Shown here piece after piece: positions 46,296 to 55,377 of a stretch of DNA of 64,000 bases. Source of the stretch: Incurvaria masculella (Eukaryota; Arthropoda; Insecta; Lepidoptera; Incurvariidae); NCBI GenBank assembly GCA_946894095.1, contig OX335642.1, positions 22,889,021 to 22,953,020 on the forward strand. The letters run 5' to 3'. The translations under genes were made by a program, and so were the position numbers. The notes below the pieces were generated by a model. It was given only the letters and a program-made list of their open reading frames with translations. It was not told the DNA's origin and did no database searches. Each line of letters begins with the position of its first letter. Position 1 is the stretch's first letter.

Positions 46296-49200
46296 GTAAG
46301 GCCGCCGAGGGTTTTCTGTCAACATTGTTCTAAAAGTTAGGTTATGTTGTGAAACTTACTAGGGTGTAAGGAGCTGTGTTGCGCGGCCAGATATTTGAAA
46401 TCTCTTAGACCTTCATATCATCACATTAGGTACACTCCATATTGGCATGGCAAATAATTCCTTTGGGAATGTGGTGTATTGGGCTAATATGCCGGTAGTT
46501 GTGTGGTAAAAAATGTGAAAAAATTGCAAATTGAAACCAAAAATGGTTGCATGTTGTAATTTTAGTTTTCACTACATTTCAAGATTATACAATATAAATT
46601 ATGCAAATCTCAATTCTCATTGTCATTTAATTTACGCGTCACCGCTAAAATACGATGCAGTGTAACCCTAAAACAGAGCAACAGCAACTGACCTCCTGAT
46701 TTTGGCGTTTAGAAGAGGTCAGTTCATTTGGGCAGGGGATTTGAAACTGACGTGACAGTGCTATACAAATCAATCCGCCAAATCAATATATAAGGTGAGT
46801 TTAAAATAATCTACAAGCCTTATAGGGTTGATTCAGTATCTGATATAGAACAACTTTTGCTAAGAATGTAGGCATGTAATTTTTTTTTTCAATTTGAATT
46901 TTTGAGAAATTTAAACAGTACGTTCTGCCCAGTATTGTGAACAACTTTTGTGAAGAAACTATGTACCTATCGGTGATGGTTTCGAAGAAATAATTAAATA
47001 ATCAAATTATTAAATGCGCGCGAACTTCGCTAAAACGGCGCGTCACCGCTGCACCGCTACCGCGGCGGCCGGCGGCGCGGAGGCGGCGCGCGGCGGCAGA
47101 ATCTATTTTACCTACCCGAATAGTTTTGCCTCCTTCCCACGCTGACGCACGCCGCGCCGGGCTATGGATTTGGTCGGCGCGGCTGTAATGTAGGTATGTA
47201 CACAAGCATGCATGCCTTTTTCGCCCGATCAGCACTCGCTTCACTTAAATTCACTCACGTGCGATACTTATGCCCGATGCGCGCCATGGACCTTGACATA
47301 CTAATTGCTTTCAAAACGAAAACAAACGCTCTTCAGTGAGAGGGGTGGCGGCGGCGGGGGGATGGGGCGGCGGGGTTTCTGTCTGCGCACGCGGCGGGCG
47401 GCGGCGGAGAATTGTCTTGTGTCAGTAGGTCACGGTCGGGTCAATACCCCGTGGTTGACCTATATTTTTAATTAGGTAGTTGAAGAGTTAGTGCACTTTA
47501 ATAAATTATTTTCGTGGAAATCATTACAGATAGGTGGATAGTTTCTTCGCAAAAGTTGTTTACAATACTGGGAAGAACATACTGTTTAAATTTCTCAAAA
47601 ATTAAAATGGAACAAAAAAAATTACATACCTACATTCTTAGCAAAAGTTGTTCTATATCTGATACTGAATCAACCCTATAAGGCTTGTAGATTATTTTAA
47701 ACTCACCTTATATTTTAAGTCAGTATCAGGTCAACACTGACTTGCCTCGAATTTGAAGTGATATTTGATATATGTGTAAATCCGTCTTGATACTTTTTTG
47801 GTATCGAGATACAATGTATTTTTTAATTACCAAAATCCTAGCTGTAAACCCTTGTAACTTTTGTATTTATTTTGAAAATCTGGATAATTGGTGTCTGTCA
47901 TATTAACCATTTGCAGATGAGAAAAACTACTTCTTAATTATTAATTACTTACACGTTACTTACTGTAGTTGAAAAATTAAAAAAAAGTGTGTTTATACAA
48001 AACCGTAAACCATTGTTTTGGCATTTTTGGCAGAGGCAACCCACATTATGGAGGTTTTTTTTTTGCCTTGTTTCATAGAAAATCCATTGGTGCTTTCGGA
48101 TCATTGGGGTGATCTGGATAACAGGTCTATCCATATAATCGTCGTTCTAGTGTACAATAATATTATCCAGGTATAAATAATTAATATTTATTTATTATAT
48201 TTAAAAATGTGAATCCCTTAATCTGGAGCCCTAATGTCCTTCAGCCCAACTGTCAAGATCAACGAGGCCCCTCTGCGTTTGCAGGCGGCGTTCACGGAGG
48301 TCACGTGCACCCGACCCCCTTCCTTTGCCTCGTGCTCAAGATGCTGCAGATCCAGCCGGAGAAGGACATCGTGGTGGAGTTCATCAAGAATGAAGAGTTC
48401 AAGTATGTTCGGGCGCTCGGAGCTTTCTACATGCGTCTCACGGGTGAGGCACTCTTTATTTACTTAATTGATACAGGCAGCCTGGGCTGATGCGCCTAAT
48501 GCTGAAATTCATAAAGTTTACTTGTACATGGCTAAGCCAAAGTGGCTTCCGACTGTCAGTTTTGAAATAAAATGTATCGAACAAATGTCGAATTTGGCAG
48601 CCCGAAGCTATACTTTGGCTTAGCCAAGCACGAGGAAGGTCTATGAATCTCAGCATTAATCTTATTCATTTCTTGCTGATAATATTCAGTAAGTTTTTAA
48701 AAAATATTTTTTGGTGTTTAATCTTGGGCACTTGTTTTTTTGTATTTTTTCTATGATTTCTTTTATTTTTGTTGTAGGTGTTTATACAGTCTATTTTTAA
48801 ATGTATTAGTGCTTGTAGCGCTAATTACTTCTAACGGGAGTTGCTAAATAGTTTTTAATATGTGACTTTACATGGATGGCTAATACCACGCCCAAAACCT
48901 CAGGGGAACTTTATGCCATGCCAAGAACTTCCTTTTATTGAACAAATAGTTTGAACTGGATGGAAAACAGGGATAACTTTCAGGGTTTTTTTTTGTATTT
49001 ATTTGTTCAGATGGCAGATGGTGACGGCTAGGTCACCAACTATGCCAGCCCCCTTAGAGCCAATGACTACTTCAAACAATACATAATTTTTCTTTACTCA
49101 TTTGACATGGACCTTCTTAATGATTCATGTATCTAAGACTAAATTCCGTCGCTCTGTAGACTGCCCGGGATGGATGTTGTCCTACCCCCTCCAAGCGGCA

Positions 49201-52200
49201 GTGGCTGTGCAGAAATAATATGTGCAGAAATGAAACTGTCAAACGAAATTTTGGTTCTGCACAGCCGTATGCGAGTGAAGGGGCCCAGCCAATCTCCGTC
49301 CCGACGATTCTACTCAATATTTTTCCAGATTCATCAAGTCGATTTTTTGTCAATATTTTTGTGAAAAACTGCTTAATATTTGATGCACTTTTGATCAGTT
49401 TTCACTATCCGTGGCTTCAGGTACATCGGTAGACTGCTACAAGTATCTGGAACCCCTGTACAACGACAACCGCAAGCTCCGGAGACAGAACCGACAAGCT
49501 CAGTACGAGCTGGTCTACATGGACGAATACATTGATGAGCTACTCAGAGAGGTCAGTACCCACTTTACGAGGTGGCAATAGATGAAATGGAGGACTGACC
49601 TGTAATTAGCTCAGTGCCCATAGGTTGCTGGATTTTTTTAACATGTTTAACGTTGAAGTAAAAATGACAATTTTACTCAAAATAACTTTGCCATAAAGGA
49701 CAATGACCATTATTTTATGGACAAGAAAATATGTGCCGACTTGAAGGTTTTACAATGAAATGAATAATAGGAACACAGTTCTGCTTTATGTATTTCATAT
49801 TTTTATTGTATTTACATATTTCTACTGTAGATTTAGATTTTTAAAAATGTGTGCATGTCATTGACCTAGTAAGGAGCAGGCCAAAGAAAAAGATTGTGCA
49901 TAAATAATCATCAGTCTGTCGGTGACGTGCGCTAACACACTTCCGTTTAACGCAGTTGGAAGTCAAAATGATAATCAAAAACCATTTATTTTTATATTTA
50001 AAATTTGTGTAATTATATTGACTAAAAACCGACACAATATTGCTTTCCACAGTTTATTTACCATGTAAATAAAGTATTTCTGGGATTGGTTAATTCTATT
50101 TTGATAAATGTCAACAGTGAATGGGTGTATTACCTGCCTGTTCCGTGTTGAGCAATGGTAGAAAGAAGACGAACCGGTGGCGTTATTCAGGTCCGCAAAG
50201 CATTATCCGTGGCACAGACAATAGAACACAGAAAGACACTCTGCATTTATGTTTTTTGCTGTACTTTTATGCTGTGTAGGTTTTGGCACTCAGAAATATT
50301 CCATGCGACTGAGGAATTTTTGGTTCTTGGCTCCCGATTACACGTATACTGTAGATTCCCTTCCTTACTTTATCCCCCATTCTGAACGTCCCGCAAATTG
50401 CGCCAGGGTTGGTTCAACCGCGTGTAAGAACGATAGTCGAAAGCGGCAAAAAATTTGCCGTGTTTTTCATCCTGTTTGATGCAGCTGTGCAATAAAAGGA
50501 AGTTCCTGGAATGACACCCACCTCTCATGTGGTATTTCGGATTTATAAGCATGACACTAAGTGTGTTCTATTGTGTAACTATTGTTCTTTGTTCTTTGCC
50601 TTAATCTGTTCTACCAAGGAGTTGTTTGGCAGTAGCATTTAGATCTAAGTATGTGTTTCATAATTGTGGACGGAAAAATATGTTATGTAAACCCGTGAAG
50701 TTTCTTTGCGGGTTCTTCTTTACTGGGTTGATCGAATCCGCGGATCTTTGTGACGTAACTTGGTGTAGTTTGACTACCAAAAAGTTTAAATAAATGAAAT
50801 GAAATGAAATGTGCTATTAGCCCTCCATGACCAGTGACATAAAAAACCTGCCCTCAAATAATTTCCTTTAAAATGAAATTGGTGAAGAGACATATGTGAT
50901 TTGAGCTCCGCTTCTCGACCCATTGTGATGAAAAAACACTACTTTGGTGCCGTTAGGCTCATATTGCAAAAGCTTGCTTGTTCACACACAGCAAAGTTTG
51001 TTCTTATGTGCTCGGGAGGCAACTGCGATGATGTTGTTGAATGTCTCTAGAAAAAAATTATTCAACTAAAATATTGTGACACTAAGCAATTGGTATAACC
51101 AGGGCAGTGACTACACTAATGTGTTGCCTCTAAAAAAGACCACAATACCGATTACATGGTAATTTTTGAAACAGCCAGGAATTTACTCTTTTCATTTTCT
51201 AGGAGCGTCTGTGCGATGTGATTCTTCCGCGAATACAAAAGCGTCACGTGCTAGAAGAAACCAATGAACTGGAGCCTAAGGTATGGTCATAACTGTTATA
51301 TTGAGATTGTTTGTGTAAATTTGATTTTAACATATAAATATTTGTTGAAAAATTATATCGAGATTGTTTGAAAATTTGCTGAAATATTTGTTGTACGGAC
51401 ATTGGCCTGAATCAGGATTAATATTTGTGATAATCAATGAGAATGGTTAAAACAATGCAGAATATTAATTTTAATTTGTTTTAAATTAATTTTCTTGTAA
51501 TAATTCTACAGGATAATGAGCATACTCTTGCATTCTCGAATTCATTGCAATTGAAAGAGCAGTTGTCATGTTACTCAGGGGAACTCGTGGCTCATCACTT
51601 GGCACATCAGCCAATTAGAGTCTAGAGCGGCTCCTTCTGGCCTCAGATTGGCTGATGCACAGAGCCAAGCATATGTCGAAACTTTATTGGTCTAAGAGTG
51701 TTTATTATGTGTATTTACTATTGTTTAGGATAAGACCGTTTGTTTCGCAAATAAAAAATAAAAAAATGTCCAAGTGGTGCCAAATCCCACAAAAATTTAC
51801 TAAAATGAAATTTCATGAATTGAATCATGGGTTTCATTGCAAACCACACATTTTTAAATTTTACTAATGGCAATAAATAACACTTAAATAAATTGATCTT
51901 TTATACTCTTTTCCATGTTGTGAATAACGAACAAGGTGACGTTTTCATCTATCAAAGTGCTAATGCAGTCCATTCCTGGTTCTCAGTTTTGCACAGCGAA
52001 TAAGCCCCTACGGCGAACAATTCTACTTTCGAGAGAAACCTTATTTTAATATATTTGCATTAAATTGTGTGAAAATGTTTTCATTTTCATCACATGATCA
52101 GCGTAGAGCAGAAAATAACAATAGCATATAATGAACATGTGAAAATAAGTCAAGAGCATGCTTACTTATGATAATTTATTGAAAAGAGCAGTAATGATGA

Positions 52201-53313
52201 TTAGAAAAATCAATTAAAATAAATTTATGGCAGCGAGCTATTGAATATGAGTTTGTTAACCATAATAATCCAAAAACACCTGGTAAGTAAGTCCCCATTT
52301 GCAGGTGTCCGCCCTCGATGATGACTTGGACGACGAAGCGGCGTCGGACGAAGTGCCGGAGATAGACCTCGAGAAAGAGAAACGCGGGGAGAAGAGGGAC
52401 AGACGCCGCGAGAGGTTAGTACTCACATTGATAGAGCTTACTTACCGACCCATACTAGCAGAAGGTTGGTTGGAAGAAATCACTAAGCAGCAAACTTTCG
52501 CTCCACAAACCCCAATCAGTCCCCAGGTGCGACTATATCCTGTTCCCTTACAGGCCCTGAGTTGCCAGGTCCGACTGTATCGTGTTCCCTTGCAGGTCTT
52601 GAGTTGCCAGGTGTGGCTATATTATGTTCCCTAACAAATCTAAAGGTGTGACTTCTCTGCTCCTAAACATAATGAATGAATGAATAAATTATTTATTGTG
52701 CAATAGAAAACAAGTATAATTACAAAAACAATTCGAAACAACAACAAAATTGCACAAAGGCGGACTTATCACTAGGAGTGATTTCTTCCAGTCAACCTTT
52801 GGGGTGATGAGGAGAGACAATCTAAAATATCTGTAGGTAGGTACACAATAGCAATTTGAAAGGAAAAGAATAAAGCAAATAAAATAAAAATATATACATG
52901 CAATTATATATATACGAGTTTGAGTCAACGTGACTTTGGTACGGAAACATTCTGTATTCTGTTCACCAACAGTAGGTCTATTCTTGGAATATTTAGGAAC
53001 CAGGAATCTTTCAGTCGAGAAAATCTCTTTGAAGCAGTTTTCTCGAGAAAAAGATTCCTGATTCCTGAACACGGAATGGGCCTACTGATCCTGAGTTACC
53101 GTGCGATTACACACACTGTTCCCCAACAGGTCCAAAGACAAAGAGCGCCGGAGCGACAAGGAGAGGCGCCGCGAGCGAGAGAGGCGACGCGAGCGCGAGA
53201 GAGAGCGCGAAAGAGAGCGCGAGCGGCCGAGGGAGCGGGAGAGGGAGAGGCACTACAGAGAGAGAGAGCCGGAACACAGGCGCGATCCGAGGGAGCGCTA
53301 CGCTCGATACTAG
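46124..53313 (+). CDS. Prp38: Prp38 pre-mRNA splicing factor (6 exons, 277 aa)
   Basis: Prp38 (PRPF38A type) joins the U4/U6.U5 tri-snRNP and is needed for spliceosome activation (family knowledge). Exons 46124-46295, 48285-48443, 49421-49551, 51203-51280, 52305-52414 and 53130-53313 join with matching phases. The N-terminal PRP38 domain (about 1-178) is highly conserved: VRGTNPQYLIEKIIRSRIY, KYWKEECFALTAELLVDKAM, GGHVHPTPFLCLVLKMLQIQ, FKYVRALGAFYMRLTG, CYKYLEPLYNDNRKL, MDEYIDELLRE and RLCDVILPRIQKRHVLEE. An acidic linker (LDDDLDDEAASDE) follows, then a C-terminal tail of almost pure Arg-Glu repeats ending RERYARY. The tail has few RS dipeptides and is somewhat shorter than in human or fly. 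The ATG has a good context (GCAATGG). Confidence 0.96.
46440..46510 (+). repeat. SINE scrap, Prp38 intron 1
   Basis: TTGGCATGGCAAATAATTCC to 'ggtagttgtgtggta'. Confidence 0.6.
46787..47713. mobile_element. Inverted-repeat element with GC-rich core, Prp38 intron 1
   Basis: Left arm 46787-46971 and right arm 47531-47713 are inverted (ATATAAGGTGAGTTTA at the left edge, TAAACTCACCTTATAT at the right, with 'caacttttgctaagaatgtagg' inside). The core between them is AT-rich at its edges, but 47030-47170 and 47340-47415 are extremely GC-rich (cggcggc runs). No transposase is recognisable. Confidence 0.75.
48285..48443 (+). CDS. Prp38: Prp38 exon 2
   Basis: Encodes GVHGGHVHPTPFLCLVLK to YVRALGAFYMRLT. 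Acceptor TTTGCAG, donor GTGAGG. Confidence 0.96.
48860..48990 (-). repeat. SINE fragment, Prp38 intron 2
   Basis: ACATGGATGGCTAATACCAC, 'tttatgccatgccaagaac' and 'tgaactggatggaaaacag'. Confidence 0.7.
49421..49551 (+). CDS. Prp38: Prp38 exon 3
   Basis: Encodes TSVDCYKYLEPLYNDNRKL to MDEYIDELLRE. Acceptor TTCAG, donor GTCAGT. Confidence 0.96.
50330..50845 (+). repeat. SINE interrupted by a LINE-like tail, Prp38 intron 3
   Basis: Body from about 50330 to 50575. The end (GTGCTATTAGCCCTCCATGA) resumes at 50811 after an insertion that finishes with the (GAAAT)n tail at 50690-50812. Confidence 0.7.
50690..50812 (+). repeat. LINE-like (GAAAT)n tail inside a SINE
   Basis: AACCCGTGAAGTTTCTTTGC, 'ggtgtagtttgactacc', then three GAAAT units. 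This is the plus-strand copy of the tail at 478-600. Confidence 0.7.
51203..51280 (+). CDS. Prp38: Prp38 exon 4
   Basis: Encodes ERLCDVILPRIQKRHVLEE and ELEPK, the end of the PRP38 domain. 78 nt, phase 0 both sides, so skipping it would keep the frame. Confidence 0.95.
52305..52414 (+). CDS. Prp38: Prp38 exon 5
   Basis: Encodes the acidic linker VSALDDDLDDEAASDEVPE and the first basic repeats. Donor GTTAGT. Confidence 0.94.
52524..52640 (+). repeat. 42-bp tandem repeat resembling the exon 6 acceptor
   Basis: Three units begin at 52524, 52566 and 52608. The first two contain a pyrimidine-rich acceptor-like word (TGTTCCCTTACAGG, GTGTTCCCTTGCAGG); the third has lost its AG. The unit is similar to the 40 nt before exon 6 (TGAGTTACCGTGCGATTACA then TGTTCCCCAACAGG). 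Confidence 0.8.
52690..52810 (-). repeat. LINE-like 3' end, Prp38 intron 5
   Basis: 'aaaggcggacttatcactagg' and 'ttcttccagtcaaccttt' are typical of lepidopteran LINE 3' ends. It separates the 42-bp repeats from the working acceptor. Confidence 0.55.
52970..53087. mobile_element. Foldback element 42 nt upstream of exon 6
   Basis: CAGTAGGTCTATTC left and GAATGGGCCTACTG right, with inner arms 'aggaatctttcagtcgagaaaa' and 'ttttctcgagaaaaagattcct'. Related to 22826-23363. Confidence 0.75.
53130..53313 (+). CDS. Prp38: Prp38 exon 6 and stop
   Basis: Encodes the Arg-Glu-rich tail from SKDKERRSDKERRRERERR to DPRERYARY, stop TAG. Composition is low-complexity, so small repeat-number differences between alleles are likely. 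Confidence 0.93.
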
Positions 53314-53454
53314 ATGTGAGTGTTTTGGCGTTGAACTGTGGATATTTTCTTTAATGACTGTGACTTTACTGTGGTATGCGAACAGTAAGAACAAAGGACG
53401 GAAGCAGCGATCGAAACTCATTCGTATGGAAGTAACTGAGCCACTTTTTAGTAA

Positions 53455-53833
53455 AAACGGCTCGTAGCTTAGCGGCGTTTTGATTGGCCTTGCATGCCGA
53501 GGTCTGGGATCAAACCCCGCATTAATGCACCACTTTCTCTTCCTGAGATCAATAAGTGCATTTCGTCACGAATGCAAGCTGTTCCATGGTTCGGAATCTA
53601 ATTAAAACTGTAGGTCCTTCGCCCCCTACTATTTGGTATGGTTAAACCCGCCCTGGGTTGTTACCATAGCATGAAAAGATGGTCAAAGTGGCAATTAAAA
53701 ATTGTCCGTATTTTCCATCCAGTACAATTTAGCCGTGGCAAGGCTCCTAATTCCTACGGAAATGTGGTGTTAGGCTAGTATCAAGACTGAAGGTGTGGTA
53801 TTAGCCATTCATGTCCAGTTCCATGAAAAATAC
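53455..53833 (+). repeat. Full-length SINE, tRNA-type head, Prp38 3' flank
   Basis: Head GGCTCGTAGCTTAGCGGCG, box B region 'gggatcaaaccccgc', CATTTCGTCACGAATGCAAG, full body and A tail. It lies between the Prp38 stop and the likely polyadenylation signal, so it may be in the 3' UTR. Confidence 0.9.
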
Positions 53834-54265
53834 ATATGTTGTCGGCAGCGCCGGCCAGATTCCGACTTACGAATTCACTCACTACTGATTTTCTCAAATT
53901 CCAACGAATCGTAAGAACTTCACAGGATGCTTTTAAGTGCAACGAACATTCAATATTGCGCTTCCTGAATTCGTAAACGAACTAACTACAGTCAATGCAT
54001 TTACACTAACTCGCGGCTACGCTGCTAGCATACTAATGAGTTTCGAAATATCAAGTGTTTGGTAGACCACCGCTCCTCTAATTCGGATCTTAACTTATCC
54101 GACGTAACCTGGAACATTTTCCTGCACACACAAATCTGAATCATTAACGGGGAACGAAAAATACTTCTTCAAGTGATACATGGATGTATGTTTGCTTGCA
54201 TTTTTTCTCATACATTGTGAATAACATTTAAACGTTCTCCTAGGTTAATATTTGTGAATGTATGA

Positions 54266-54271
54266 AATAAA
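54266..54271 (+). terminator. Possible Prp38 polyadenylation signal
   Basis: AATAAA in the first strongly AT-rich stretch after the stop codon. Nearer signals were not obvious. Unproven. Confidence 0.4.
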
Positions 54272-55211
54272 ATATTTTATTATCAATGCTTATATTTTTC
54301 TTTCGTTTGTAACTACAAGCAGAGGTATCGTTCATCCAATTTGTAATGTCTTTGAAAAAAATATACGTGCCAAGTCAAGCAGACAACGGGAATAACCATG
54401 GAGTTCTAATGCCCGGTATTTTTTTTATGCAATACGTCACCAGCGAATAAGTAGAAATTACAATTTAACCTTGCGAGGGAGGTGCCATGCCGGCTTCTAG
54501 TGTCGGAAGTGAGTTTATTAATCCTAAATTTATATAAAAAAAAATAATTGTAAATGTTAATTTCCCTACTACATAAACTTCAAAGGGTTTTTCTACAATT
54601 GTCTATCTGAGCTGCAGACTTCGTGAGTCTGTCTTTGCATAGCTTAAAACTGAATAAATGTTAACTGCTCTTTCTTGTGTCTTTCTCACTGCATTGAGTA
54701 CCTAAAGCTTTAGGTCTTGTCACAAAAAAAAATTGTGTCATTTTTCAAAATGGCGGAAAAAATTCTAAAACTGAATTTACATAAAAAAACTATAAAATTG
54801 TGGTACCAAAATTTCACGAGAATCGGTTGAGAAATGCGACCTGTAGAGGAGAACAGCCAGACGCTGGACAGATATACGAAGACATACGGCATTTTGGACC
54901 AAGCTGGGTCGCTCGGTCAACTAGGTATTTTATTGTGTAACTAAAGAATCATGGGTTGGCATGGCGACATAAGGTTGGCAATAGTCAGTTGCCGTCCCAC
55001 CATATGTCGGTCCCAGCTATGGCAATCCTGACTTTTTTTTAAATAAATTATATGTAAAACAAATTTTTATTACCTCTCCTTTTGCGTATGTCATATAGTA
55101 CTTTACGAGTATCATCAAAGATTGCAATCCAAAGTTGTAGAAATAAAAAAGACGTAGAAATAATTAATAATTTCTGCCAGAAATAATTTAATTTCTCGTC
55201 CTTATTACTGA
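54272..55211. other. Intergenic between convergent genes
   Basis: No gene or repeat recognised. Confidence 0.5.
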
Positions 55212-55248
55212 TTTATTTAGCAGCAAAAAAAAAAATTTTAGCCCCTCA

Positions 55249-55254
55249 TTTATT
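55249..55254 (-). terminator. Possible uridine phosphorylase polyadenylation signal
   Basis: AATAAA on the minus strand 13 nt past the stop codon; another lies at 55212-55217. Confidence 0.5.
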
Positions 55255-55266
55255 TTACATCTTTAC

Positions 55267-55377
55267 TTAATTCACCCCGTTTGCTTGAGGTTTCTGCAAA
55301 GCTTTCTTGATGAAGCGTCCAACAACAATCATTGGTCTTTTCTGCCACTGCAGCATGGTTTCCTTTGATTCAGTCAC
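55267..55377 (-). CDS. Upp: Uridine phosphorylase last exon
   Basis: Encodes VTESKETMLQWQKRPMIVVG then RFIKKALQKPQANGVN, stop TAA. Acceptor CCGCAG. Joins LLGDQ in phase 0. Confidence 0.93.
   Translation of the reverse strand: MTESKETMLQWQKRPMIVVGRFIKKALQKPQANGVN

Noticed and set aside
47002..47244. GC-rich ORF in Prp38 intron 1 as an extra exon
   Set aside because: Low-complexity Arg/Gly/Ala translation on the antisense strand inside an inverted-repeat element; Prp38 is complete without it.
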